Assembly: GCA_001986395.2 (NCBI GenBank)
Contig: MQVO02000006.1
Span: 1,736,001 to 1,800,000 of the forward strand
From: Irpex lacteus
Taxonomy: Eukaryota; Basidiomycota; Agaricomycetes; Polyporales; Irpicaceae
DNA: 64,000 nt
Direction: 5' to 3'
The notes beneath the pieces are model-generated. The model was not told where the DNA came from and made no database searches. It saw only the letters and a list, made by a program, of their open reading frames with translations. Positions 1-10,904 of the stretch are shown piece after piece; the first letter of the stretch is position 1, and each line of letters begins with the position of its first letter. Made by a program: the position numbers and the translations under genes.

Positions 1-3000
1 TTAGAGTTGAAAGATATATCAGAGTCATGGTTTGAAGCGTTTAACACGCATGACTTTTCAAATCGTGAAATAGAAATCATGAAGTATTTTCATTTACGAT
101 ATGAGTGCAGAGATGCACGTGATGATTTTGCCGCTCAACGAAAAATGATGTCAAATAATTGTACTGATTATACCAAATACATTGATGATGATATATTGGA
201 AGATTTAAACAATGACACCTACTATAATGATGACGTAGATGAATATGACATGAACGAAGATGATGATTGGACAGACCTTGTGGCAAACGATAAATTTTCC
301 AAACATCGCCTAAACAAAATGATAGAGGCTGATAGTATTTTACGACAAAATGGTATGTTGCAACCTACCTTTGATGATTGTCAACAATCTGTACTTTTAA
401 ATAAGCCGGTCCAAACTGATAAGACAGCAAATTACTGGCAAACAGTCTTAAATAACAAAAAAGACAAAATTGTACAGGATCGTCATGGTCAAGCGACAAA
501 TGCTCAACGAAAAAAAATTCATACAAGCATTAATCCTAACTCAGTTGAGATTATTGACCAGTCATACTTTGAAAAGAATTTCAAACCACATGATCCACAA
601 GATTGTGATCATATCAATAATATCATCCATCGATTCACATTGAATAAAGAGCAAACTCGTGCGTTTAGAATTATTGCAAATCATGCAACTGTCAACAATC
701 CATCTCAGTTGAAGATGTACATAGGTGGTATGGCAGGTACAGGTAAATCTCAAGTAATAAAGGCACTTATAGAGTTTTTTGCAAGCCGATCTGAAGATCA
801 TCGCTTTATGTGCATGGCCCCAACAGGTTCTGCTGCAGCACTTATTGGGGGCTCTACATATCACTCTATACTAGGCATAAATCCATATCGAGAAAAAAAT
901 GAACAACTTTCGAGTATTAGTGATGTTAGAACTCATTTAATACATACAGACTATATATTCTTGGATGAAATCTCTATGATAGATTGTCACAGTTTGTACA
1001 ACATTAGTAAGCAAATGTGTCAGGCATTAGGTAATGAAACAGAGCCATTTGGCGGTAAAAATATCATTTGTGCAGGTGATTTTGCTCAACTTCCTCCAGT
1101 GGATAGTAGTCGTTCGTTGTATTCGCATGATGTAAGTTCTGTATTGCATACAACACAATCACATACTCAACAAGAATGTTCATTAGGAAAAGCAATATGG
1201 CATCAATTTACATCTGTAGTAATACTTCGTGAAAATATGCGACAAAACTCCCAAAGTTCAGATGATGCAAGATTTCGTACATTATTGGAAAATCTGCGAT
1301 ATAAGTCCTGTACAAAGGATGACATTAACTTTCTACGACAGCGAGTTAGCAGTAATAATCCACATAATCCAAAATGGTCAGATCCTGACTTCCGAAATGT
1401 ATCTGTAATTACATCATACAACGCCACACGAGATAAGTTCAATGAACGTGGCTCAGAAAGATTTGCAAAGGAAATAAATCAACCATTAAAAACTTTCTAT
1501 TCTATTGATAGATATAGCACTAACGACAAAGACTTGAGGAAAAAAAGGCAAAGAAATATGAATCACCCACGCAATACAGACAGAATCAAACCATCAGATC
1601 AAATTGTATTTTGGTCTCTTCCTCCTAGTTGTACCAACAACCATGCAGGTCAATTAAAACTATGTATAGGTATGCCTGTTATGATAAAGAAAAATAAAGC
1701 AACTGAATGTGGCGTAACAAATGGGGCGGAAGGTGTAGTGGTAGGATGGAAATCACGAAGTATTGACGAAAGTCATGAAACTCTAGAGATTGTGTTTGTT
1801 AAATTAACATCACCTGCTTTACCTATTAAACTTGACGGCTTGGAGGACAATATAGTTCCAATCACTGCTGACTCAATTAATATCTCTTGTAAACTACCAG
1901 GAAACAAAACACAATCTATCAATCGCACACAGATTCCAATCATTTTAAACTTTGCAATGACAGATTATGCTTCACAAGGTCGGACACGGAAATATAATGT
2001 AGTTGACATACATAATTGCCGCAGTCATCAAGCCATATACACTTGTCTCTCAAGAGGATCGTCTTATAATCGTACATTAATAACACAATATTTTCATGAT
2101 CGACATATGACAGGTGGTATCTCTGGATATCTAAGACAAGAATTTCGGGAGCTTGAAATATTAGATGAAATCACCAGAATCCGATTTGATAATAGATTGC
2201 CAAAGGGTGTAGGAGGAAGTACAAGAAATCAACTTATATCTTCGTACAGACGATTCAAAGGTAAAAACTATATACCCAAAACAATGCCTGAAGTTCTTAA
2301 ATGGTCACAAAACAGTTTAGATGTAGATGATATCATAGACGAAGCTCAATGGCATATCATAGAGAAAACAAAGCCAAAAACAAAAACAGCGAACGATACG
2401 ACAACATCTACAAATAACAAACATACAAAAATAGCTCCAAATTACGTACCAGCAAAAGGTACATGTGAGATAGAAAAGGTAAGCACTTCAGAACCAAAAC
2501 GAATAGTTCGTAAACGTGCATCAAGTGATACATCACCAGCTATTTTACAAGAGACCAAGAAAATCAGACTAAGAGACAATAGCTATACCGACAGTGTACA
2601 ATCACCAAGAGGATTTATATGGAACAGTACTACATATAGCTGCGCATTTGACAGTTTGTTCACTATCCTGCTTCATAGTTTAAAGGAAAATAATCAATAC
2701 TGGACTAATTCATTTGATACTATGAATGATCATCTTCAACTGTTTTATAACATATTTTCTGGTATTGATGATACCAACGATGAATTAAGCAGAGGACGTA
2801 ACTTAATACATGAAACAATGTCCACAATATATCCCAGGTCATTTAATAATATTGGGCATGGAAATGATGCACAAGAACTTTGCTATTATATGCTCAAACC
2901 ATTAGATTGCAATGTCATGCATACTACAAAATGCAAATCATGTAAACATTCTGTGTCGGAAATGAGAGACAATGGTAACGGATCATTTTATTGCTCAATA

Positions 3001-3438
3001 GAAGAATGGAACAGAAAAGCCAAACGTACAGGTTCTTATGAAAATCAAACCTCATCAGCATGGATCAACTCACATCTTCTGCAAAAAAGTAAGAAAAAAT
3101 GCAACAAATGTAAACATGCCACATATAAGCAAGTTACCTTTCAAAATGCTCCTATATTTTTAACTTTAATGATACAAGACAATATATCAATACAATGTCT
3201 ACCTCACATGGAAATAGATGGATACGAATATAGATTAGTGGGTATTATATACTATGGGGACAGACACTTTACATCACGTGTCATAACTAATGATGGAAGT
3301 ATATGGTATCATGATGGAATTGAAACAAAGGATCAATGTAGATATGAAGGTAATATTGCAGTAACTAATCCAAATACGCTACAAACCACTACTAATGGCC
3401 ATAAATATTTTACTGTAATATATCAGCAAACGTACTAA
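1..3438 (+). CDS. Helitron-like PIF1-type helicase fused to USP-like cysteine peptidase (5' partial)
   Basis: The frame is open from the left edge, so about 1145 residues are visible and the N-terminal part (where a Rep/HUH nuclease would lie) is outside. Numbering counts from base 7. Walker A GMAGTGKS ends with Lys247 and Ser249 near residue 250; Walker B is FLDEIS with Asp320-Glu321. The late SF1 motif TDYASQGRT and the YTCLSRG motif follow near residues 650-680, as in PIF1/Helitron helicases. After a basic, low-complexity linker (about 785-865) comes a domain with ubiquitin-specific-protease signatures. These are the Cys box YSCAFDS (Cys879), a DAQE motif, two CxxC pairs (CKSCKH and CNKCKH) and a His box DRHFTS (His1087) followed by WYHDG. 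All catalytic positions look intact. It probably drives rolling-circle transposition; the role of the peptidase is unknown. The coding sequence is AT-rich, unlike the genes on the right. Confidence 0.88.
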   Translation, partial: LELKDISESWFEAFNTHDFSNREIEIMKYFHLRYECRDARDDFAAQRKMMSNNCTDYTKYIDDDILEDLNNDTYYNDDVDEYDMNEDDDWTDLVANDKFSKHRLNKMIEADSILRQNGMLQPTFDDCQQSVLLNKPVQTDKTANYWQTVLNNKKDKIVQDRHGQATNAQRKKIHTSINPNSVEIIDQSYFEKNFKPHDPQDCDHINNIIHRFTLNKEQTRAFRIIANHATVNNPSQLKMYIGGMAGTGKSQVIKALIEFFASRSEDHRFMCMAPTGSAAALIGGSTYHSILGINPYREKNEQLSSISDVRTHLIHTDYIFLDEISMIDCHSLYNISKQMCQALGNETEPFGGKNIICAGDFAQLPPVDSSRSLYSHDVSSVLHTTQSHTQQECSLGKAIWHQFTSVVILRENMRQNSQSSDDARFRTLLENLRYKSCTKDDINFLRQRVSSNNPHNPKWSDPDFRNVSVITSYNATRDKFNERGSERFAKEINQPLKTFYSIDRYSTNDKDLRKKRQRNMNHPRNTDRIKPSDQIVFWSLPPSCTNNHAGQLKLCIGMPVMIKKNKATECGVTNGAEGVVVGWKSRSIDESHETLEIVFVKLTSPALPIKLDGLEDNIVPITADSINISCKLPGNKTQSINRTQIPIILNFAMTDYASQGRTRKYNVVDIHNCRSHQAIYTCLSRGSSYNRTLITQYFHDRHMTGGISGYLRQEFRELEILDEITRIRFDNRLPKGVGGSTRNQLISSYRRFKGKNYIPKTMPEVLKWSQNSLDVDDIIDEAQWHIIEKTKPKTKTANDTTTSTNNKHTKIAPNYVPAKGTCEIEKVSTSEPKRIVRKRASSDTSPAILQETKKIRLRDNSYTDSVQSPRGFIWNSTTYSCAFDSLFTILLHSLKENNQYWTNSFDTMNDHLQLFYNIFSGIDDTNDELSRGRNLIHETMSTIYPRSFNNIGHGNDAQELCYYMLKPLDCNVMHTTKCKSCKHSVSEMRDNGNGSFYCSIEEWNRKAKRTGSYENQTSSAWINSHLLQKSKKKCNKCKHATYKQVTFQNAPIFLTLMIQDNISIQCLPHMEIDGYEYRLVGIIYYGDRHFTSRVITNDGSIWYHDGIETKDQCRYEGNIAVTNPNTLQTTTNGHKYFTVIYQQTY

Positions 3439-3511
3439 TATTTATACATGCTGCATATTAAACCAAATCAGGAATCGTAACCTTGCCGCTTGCCGGCCTG
3501 CTCCACACAAG
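1..3511 (+). mobile_element. Autonomous Helitron-like element, right part only
   Basis: The helicase stop codon is followed after about 30 bp by CAGGAATCGTAA and then a GC-rich segment (CCGCTTGCCGGCCTG) that ends ...CACACAAG at 3511, next to a T. The same arrangement, inverted, forms the hairpin end of many short elements further right. This places the 3' end of the helicase-bearing element at 3511 and makes it the likely driver, or a relative of the driver, of those elements. The 5' end is outside the window. Confidence 0.75.
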
Positions 3512-3763
3512 TTCACCGACACGTATATTGCACGCTACAGTTGCAGCCGCTTCCACTCACATGCCATACCTAGAGTACGACCGGCACAGCTTCGTTGCTG
3601 GTCATTGGACCACATCCTATGGCTCAGACAGGGTACGTGCCTGTATGTCTGGCTGTCTTGCCCATTTCCTGACGACCTTCGCATAGATCACTTCATTTAC
3701 TGAGATCAAAGACGCACCCCTGTGATTAACGGGGCAAACAACCAAGTCTTGTCGCCTGACAAA
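3512..3763. other. Unassigned sequence between two mobile elements
   Basis: This 252-bp GC-richer stretch lies between the end of the Helitron-like element and the start of the next one. It continues at 9229 if the element 3764-9228 is taken out (CTGACAAA joined to TTAAATTG). It holds only a short open frame and I see no recognisable gene. Confidence 0.5.
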
Positions 3764-4213
3764 TTCACGATTCCTGAGGTACAAAGAAGAATCGTTCTAG
3801 TGCGACCTAGCACTTTGGACAACTGCGACATGTAACGCGAGTGGCTCCTCAGCGTCTAATTCTGCCAATACAGTGGGTAACAAATTCATTAGCTTTTGCA
3901 TGTAGTTGGGCGCTTTTTTGATGTCAAACAGTTTTCGATTTTGCAGCAGCCATCACAGAATCGATCTACACAAAAACTACATCAGATTATAGTCCTAGAG
4001 AAGGTCTTTCCAACTATCCAACTTTCATCCCAAAAAGTGAAGATTTGAGGAAGTTATGAGCTGGATGGCTTCGGATGACGACCTGAGACTTCAAACTCCA
4101 CTTCAAAGTGTTATAGGCACTTTGTAAGCATCTCAAGCACATAGTATTACATACTGTACATGTATTTGAAGTAAGCCCATACTATAAGACGTAGTGTTGG
4201 ACATGGTGTCATG

Positions 4214-4293
4214 CATGGCATGATGCATGGCATGATTCCTGGCATGATTCCTGGCATGATTCCTGGTATGATTCCTGGCATGATTCCTGACAT
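4214..4293. repeat. 12-bp minisatellite inside subfamily A
   Basis: There are about six to seven tandem copies of GGCATGATTCCT (reverse AGGAATCATGCC) with few changes. The same array occurs with different copy numbers in other A copies, near 12100-12148, 31240-31305, 32207-32275, 39640-39690 and 41595-41635. Its AGGAATCAT core resembles the element terminus AGGAATCGT. Confidence 0.8.
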
Positions 4294-4364
4294 AATTTCT
4301 TGAAAGACGAGGATGACATATGAATTCAAAATTAGCCCACTGGCTATATACTTAATGCTCTAAA

Positions 4365-6218
4365 CTTGTGGGAGTGAGGCCATCAAGTGGCAGTTTACGA
4401 TTCCTGAGGTTTTCAGTAACTTTAAACAACAGAAAAATACCTACTACATCAGAATGAACACATGATATACAAAAGCTACTCTATATAGCCATATAATTTA
4501 TTATTACATGGAGTCTCAAAAATCATCATATGCAGTATTGCTATGTATTGTATAATGCATTTTAGCTAAAGTAATCTATTTCAGAAAGGATAGGTGATGT
4601 TTGGCCTGTATTTGATGAACAGTGAGCCTTACCTAGTTTTGGAGCTTGGATTCAGAATCCTAGAAGAAATCTGAGCTGGAAAACATATACTTGTATCTTC
4701 CATCAAAAAATCTTGATGTCATGTGATCTAGCTCAAAACGTACAAAAAGCAAAAATAAGCGCCCAGAATGATCTATTGATCTATATTGCCTTTTTAGGCA
4801 ATTTTCATACATCAATATACTGCAAGCCAATATTTGAATGTGATTGAATTTAAACGTCAAGACTCAATAACAATTTTAAACACACGTCCAATATTATGTA
4901 AAAGCAGTCATACGCATTTTATACTTCTTTTTTTTGTTATAGTTATGTACATCAATAACACTTCAAAACTTGTCTTATAGATTATTTGAACAAAGGTAAT
5001 TTTTATATTTGAAAGTTTAAGTTAACAAACTTTTGTTACTGTTATTATACACATAAGTAATATTGTTACCCTTCTTACTATAGTAACTAATGTTGCTTAT
5101 CATCATAATACCTCTTACACATAGTTAGAAAGTGACACAACGACTAGTTCACCAAAATCTATTTTTATTCTCCGACTACTTGAGATTCAAATTGAATTGA
5201 CGGTATTTTTGCCTCTTTTGCCATTTTAGGAAGTCCATTTGATGGCATCAATCACATCAAAATTGATGGCAGTACCAGTTTGACATGACACTTACGACAA
5301 TGACATGAATTGCACTTGAGATATGCAAGAAACAAAGTGCAGTCCATCCGAAGTTCATCTGTACTTGTTTCTGAGCTATGTAAGCGTGCTTATGTGTAAT
5401 TCCACTCAGGCACTGACCGGTCAGCGCCTGAGTGGAAATCCAGGTAAGCAGTCTTAGGTCATATCTATAAGCTCTTGGTGTCATTTCATGTTATTTCATG
5501 TTATTTCCCTCATATCTCCATGAGTTTTTATTTAATTTGCACGGTTTTTATATCAAACGAAAGCTACCGTTTGTGGGCATCTTTTGATTTCATCATCACT
5601 GCACATGTTCAAAGCAAATAGAGCGTCAAACGTATATCTCTACAAGAACAATAAAAATTATATTATCAGTAGCTTTCTACAGCAACAAAAGATAACTACA
5701 ACACAATTGATGAGCCAATGTATTATTTCTGCAACTTCATATTATTCTTGAGCATCATACAAATCAAATTGAGAAAGTTAAGAAAATGACTCAAAGAGGA
5801 GTCGAACTCGCAACCTTTCGAACTCAAGTCTTGCGCGTTCACTTTTGTCCACCTCCACATGTCTGAAGCCGGAGTCTGTCTGAGTTTGAAAACTCAGGTC
5901 GTCATCTCATACTATCCAGCCCATATATACTTCAATTTTAGTCCAAATCTTATGATAGTTATGTCAAACGAAAGATCTTGTTTTCAGCTATCTATCCGTA
6001 TATACATTATATATCTTTATCTGAAGTAGTCATACATGAGAGTCCAAATATATATCTCACCTACAAAGCGCCCACATACAAGTCTTTCTTACGCTGTAGC
6101 AAGAGCAGTAACAAATAGAATTCCCACAGTTTGCCAACGAAATGCGTTACTTACAAGCGCCGTAAATGCACCACTCCGGATTGGAACGATTCTCTTTCGT
6201 TTCACTCAGGAATCGTAA
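4365..6218 (+). mobile_element. Non-autonomous Helitron-like element, subfamily B
   Basis: It starts CTTGTGGGAGTGAGG, forming a hairpin with CCATCAAG, followed by GGCAG and ACGATTCCTGAGG. It ends AACGATTCTCTTTCG...CTCAGGAATCGTAA. The interrupted A copy reads ...GCTCTAAA before it and CATGTCAGCAGG after it. Joining these gives the uninterrupted junction seen at 41690-41705, so the ends are exact to within a base or two and there is no target duplication. The interior is AT-rich, with no gene, and includes a tRNA-like T-arm near 5795-5860 (reverse) and a palindrome at 5402-5435. Confidence 0.85.
5402..5435. repeat. 34-bp near-perfect palindrome with CTGACCGGTCAG core
   Basis: The arms CCACTCAGGC and GCCTGAGTGG flank CTGACCGGTCAG with a single mismatched pair. 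The homologous position in the B copy at 34505-34545 reads straight through from TTATGTGG to AAATTCAGG without it, so the palindrome was gained by one copy or lost by the other. Confidence 0.8.
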
Positions 6219-6684
6219 CATGTCAGCAGGTATGTAGGTGTCCAAGAATTGATGAGATCAATAGAACAATTCTGGTTAAACTACTGTTTGATACAAGTAC
6301 ACGGAGAAAAACTGAAAATACAACCGAACCAGTTTAGAACAAGTAATAGGCTTTGATTACAATGATCAGAGCCATATATCCTGGCCCTATGGAGTATACC
6401 AATAAGCTGGAAAAGAAATTGTGATGATATGTTTGGTAGCAAACAAGATATGACTTTTTTCCCTCTTACCCCTGACCAAATAAGTGTATAATTCGAGGTT
6501 GGTACCTATTTATGGCCTCATATATGTAACTCATGAGCATCATAGTATATCAGAGGGCATGACGTAATATATTCTGATTTTTCCGAATTTTATTGATCCA
6601 CTTTCAGTCTTGAAAGAAAGATGCAAAAAGTGGCACCTACAGGATTGGAACCAGTGACCTTTGGATTTCCATACTTGAAACATA

Positions 6685-7675
6685 CTGGCATCTACCTAGT
6701 AGTCGGACACTTAAGCAATCAGGAGCGACTACACAAAACGTTAGAGCTATTTCAAGCGTAAATTTGGTACCATCATGTAGCCGCATATCTCTTGTACATG
6801 TATAAATATTTTTGCTGCTATCGTGAACGTAGCAGCTGTACTATGAATATTCTACGAGAACAACTCGAAAATCATCCCAAACTGGGAAGTCGGACACTGC
6901 CTATCTACGCGCGTAGACTTGGCGCCCGGACAGTTTCTGCGACGCTGTTGAGGCATCGTTTCCTACAATGTGCATCTTATACCTCCCAACGAGATGAAGA
7001 GAGGGCCGTAAAATACTTGGATACCATTTATTTGCAGTATATGCGGTGAATTATTGCTTTGTCTAGGCCGTCTGGTGAGTAGCATGCTAATTTCGGGCTA
7101 GTCACTATCTCGGTGCACATTCTACCAGATATGCTTATAACTCTGAACATAAAATTTGGTAAAATGCACGGATAATTGTAGAAGGTACAGATACATATTG
7201 AGAAGCATATCTTATACTAATTTTTTCCATTCATTATTGTATACGTAGTTTATGAATTTATTACTCCTGCGGCTGCTCTGGTGGTGCCGGACAAATGTCA
7301 TGCCAATCGCGAGCACTCTCCTAAGTCATCTCTAACATTTGGCATAAAATAAATACACCACGTTCAGCTTCATATATTTAATCAACCAATCCCAACGTTT
7401 CAGACGTCAAATCGCTGGACAGACCGAGCAATGAGCGAAACAATCCTGAGGTAGTGAAAGCGCTTAGTGTTTTTGGGTGATCGAAACCATCGTTCGGTTG
7501 ATGGTTGTCGATTCACCAGCTAGCACGCGGGGGGGCTGATAAAAATGGGCTACAATATGAAAATAATGCCATAAAATTGTTTGGAATATCCCGATTTGCG
7601 ATATATATACACAATGACTCTACATGGGGGGAGTGTCCGACTACCCAGTGTGTCCGAGTACCCAGTAGACGCCAG
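6685..7675. mobile_element. 991-bp terminal-inverted-repeat element, TA duplication
   Basis: Imperfect inverted ends CTGGCATCTACCTAGTAG and (reverse of the right end) CTGGCGTCTACTGGGTAC continue into TCGGACAC. TA flanks both sides, and the host A repeat continues across it (GAAACATA before, TAGTCAACATGC after; compare GAAACATAGTAAACATG at 42145-42165). The longest open frame is 85 codons with no recognisable transposase, so it is a non-autonomous, Tc1/mariner-style element. Confidence 0.78.
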
Positions 7676-7730
7676 TAGTCAACATGCACAAATAGAGCCC
7701 GGCCCACCTACTAAGAGGATATCACGAGAA

Positions 7731-7770
7731 TTTGGAAACTGGCGCTGACCGGTCAGCGCCAGTTTCCAAA
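7731..7770. repeat. 40-bp perfect palindrome
   Basis: The half-site TTTGGAAACTGGCGCTGACC is followed immediately by its exact reverse complement, with no loop. The same perfect palindrome occurs at 39011-39050, and decayed versions lie near 11497-11530, 28732-28768 and 42212-42249, always next to the tRNA-like module of subfamily A. Confidence 0.95.
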
Positions 7771-9228
7771 ATGGCATTATTGGCAATGTGTCAGCACATT
7801 CATAACCTATGATATAAAAATATTTAAATACATGAGAATATACTTGAAAATAGATGTTGGGGGGCTTTCTAGCATAAGAATGAGTGCTAGGAGACTCGTT
7901 AGAGTATGTAATGATGGGTAAGACTTACTTACTATACTTTGTATAGGTTGTATGCCGGTAAGTAGAGAAATCTGATAACATAACTGGTAAGTGCTTGATG
8001 AGTAAGTAGATGTTTTTACTGTGTAAATATGAGTATATATGAGTATTATGAGATGAATAGGGGTAATAAAGCGGTAAGTAAGTTTGCTTACCTCAGTAAC
8101 AACAGTAACAAACTTTACACTTACTGATAGTTGAAAAATTGAAAAATTGCATCAGTTCAGAGAACATCAAGAGTAGGTGTTACTAAATTGCCTAAAGAAG
8201 TAATTCAGCATGTTGTTTACGTTTATGGGCGCTTATTTTGACAATTGGCCCGTTTTTGATGTAGATCACATGACATTGATATATTGTGATGTCAAATGGA
8301 TATATATGTCATCTGGACCGGATTTTCCCCAGGATTCTGAATCTGAGCTCAGAATTTTGATAGGCTGAGTATTTCAAAAGATATGAAAGAAGTATTCACA
8401 AAGATTGAAAGTTTGAATGCTTTCAGTAATATCTGGATTGTTTTAAAAGCCGTTACAGTGGTAATAAATGTTACTTACTGCAATAAAAAAAGTAAGAAAA
8501 GTTTGCTTACTCAAATTTCCAATTTCAATATTTTTGGTAAAACACTATGATAACTATGTCAATGTGTTTATTAAAGTTACTTAATTGGGTAACTAGAGAG
8601 TAACAAACTTTGACTTGCTGCAAATAAAAAACACTTTCATCTTTATAGTTTTCCATTGCTTCGATAGCTGTTAAAGCTAGTAAACATTATTAAATTGCTT
8701 AAAAAGGCAATTCTCTCATTTCTTATTTTTTTGAGTGCTGATTTTGATATTTTGCTTTCTTTGAATAACATAACATGACATCAATATATTTTTACGTTAA
8801 AATTAATCCATGCCTTGCTGGGATTGTATTTTAACTTGAGTTCTGAATATGATCTCAAAATTTCAATATCTTCTGTCATTTAAAAGATATGAAGAAAGTA
8901 TTAGTGCTGTTGTACAGGTTAAATAATCTTTGGTTTGTATCACAAAGTAACATAAGTATGAGTTGGACTTTGTTCTATTTCAAATATTGCTTTGTTGAAT
9001 CAAATACCTTCTACAGCAACAAAAATGATTTTGTAGTGTGACTAATTTTTAATGTTAATGTATTACGTTTTTATTGAGATTCCATGTGAATTATTTCAAA
9101 AGAGTGTTACTAAATGTTCATTTGGTAATAACAACTCATATGATCATCATAACTTATTATATATATTGGTACATCTCAATAGCCTCAGGAATCGTGATCT
9201 GCCGCTTGCCGGCCTTGCTAACCCCAAG

Positions 9229-10904
9229 TTAAATTGCCACGGACGGTGTGCCCGACGTTCATTGAGAGAGGACACATTGCGTGTCGCGTCACACGTGTGA
9301 TGATTTTTGCATCACTTTTGATGCCTGCGAGTAGGTTTATGTGATATCAGCATGTGGATCAAATCTAGTTACTGGTCAAATACGCACAGGAGGTGGTGGC
9401 ACTTCTGATATTTGTCCAAAGAACACCTTCTTTGGTGTTCAACGATGCAACAACTTCCCAAATACATCCCGCCATACTTTACTGTTACGTGTTCCCATAA
9501 CCTTTCTTTGTAGCTAGTAAATAACTCCTGGCCTAGCCATGTTCCATAGAGTGTATACTATTCCTGTTTTCCACAAGGTGTTACTGAGTCACAGACACTC
9601 ACTTGCTTTTGTTACTTACCACTATTGCTGTTTTCCACTCTTCTGTGCTGTACACAAATGTGGAAACTATATGCATTTTGCTGACAACAGTTCTACAAGC
9701 ATCACACAAAGGAATGAAAGGCTGAAAGTGTTTGTGTTGATTTGGCAGCCTCATTGTTGTCTCTATTGTCTTCAGTATCACTGTCTTGGCAAATATCATA
9801 AATTTGCACACATCTGTTTTGCAAGAGACAGAGCTTTGATGGGATGTTCTAGTTGTAATGTGGTTCATTTGCCGTTTTATGATTTAACAGATTGGCATAC
9901 AAACTGTGTGTGTTTTCCATAGCTCGTCATTCTTGATTTGGAATTCTCATGCTGTCATGTCATCAATTTGTTCATTCACACTAGTATATTTGACCTTCTT
10001 GTTGAGCTGCTTAGCTTGTGTGATGGTGTCAGCAGGTAATTTCACGCTCTAGAGCATGCTGGCCTGAGTGAACCAGACGATGCTCCTGCGGCCTTAATTA
10101 GCCTTGCTTGAAGAACAAAATGGTATGCTATTGTCTTTGATAGGCTTGCTTTCATTTTTTGTGTTTACAAGAACATTTTGACATGTAAGAGTGTTAGTTT
10201 GAACAAGAAGTAGACAATAGATAATGCTTACCATTGATGTCCACATTGAAGTGAAGAAGCAAAGCACTGGTATATATAATGAGTGTGCCAGCCAGAATCT
10301 GTACAATGATTTTAGTCTTCCAAAAGACAAGCCAGAAACACTCATCTGTATTTGTCTTGCCTAAAAACAAAGTAAGCAAAGTTTCAAGCAAAAGAAGGAA
10401 TGTACTCACAATTGCCAAAGTCCTGAAGTAATAAACCATAATGACACACATCAGCAACACACTGTTTTTTTGCCTCACTATGGGGCAGAGTGAAGACATT
10501 GAACTGAGGCAGGCTCCTTGAAGATGGAAGAATTGATGCAATAGTTGAAGAAAAGGCTAAACTGCTCAGTACAAATACTGTATTTTCTTTTGATGACTTC
10601 TGTGTCCTTCTCCATACGTTCCGCAGTCTGAGGGAAGTGTTCCCTCACCATATTTGTAGTGCAGATGCTGACAAAAAGAAGTAATGATACTTGAATTTAC
10701 TCATGATAGTATCTTCAAAGAGCTCATCTAAAGCCTCTTCACTCTTCATGCCCTTTCTGTGTTTGCCAGCTTGACACAGTTGGTGTCTGAAATCATTAAT
10801 GGTTAGCAATTATGGAAATGCAAAAGAAATCGGTAGGAAGAGGATACACAGACTTTCTTTGCCTATCATGACCTGCTATACAGAACTTATGGTTACTAAT
10901 GATT
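9229..10904. other. Degenerate sequence without an intact gene
   Basis: It continues the GC-richer stretch that ended at 3763. It holds only short overlapping frames (for example 127 codons at 9539-9922 on the plus strand) without recognisable motifs. Part of it (10100-10690, reverse) looks like a decayed conserved protein, listed separately. Confidence 0.4.
10100..10690 (-). pseudogene. Decayed fragment of a conserved Agaricomycete hypothetical protein
   Basis: Read on the minus strand with frame changes, this gives REHFPQTAERMEKD near 10640, FKEPASVQC near 10500, then LLMCVIMVYYF, CFWLVFWKTKIIVQIL and ALLLHFNVD down to about 10230. From memory this order of hydrophobic and His/Asp-containing segments resembles a widespread mushroom hypothetical family, but I cannot name a function. 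Frames are broken by several stops, so it is not expected to work. Confidence 0.3.

Larger units (their letters stand above)
3764..9228 (-). mobile_element. Non-autonomous Helitron-like element, subfamily A, interrupted
   Basis: The left end is TTCACGATTCCTGAGG followed by the inverted copy GAATCGT, and the right end is CTCAGGAATCGTGATC followed by the GCCGGC hairpin segment ending CCCCAAG. It contains no long reading frame. A subfamily B element (4365-6218) and a terminal-inverted-repeat element (6685-7675) were inserted later; without them about 2.6 kb of subfamily A sequence remains. The interior carries the GGAATCATGCCA minisatellite, a tRNA-like module near 6640 (reverse) and a 40-bp palindrome. 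It is flanked by AAA on the left and TTAAA on the right, with no target duplication. Confidence 0.78.
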
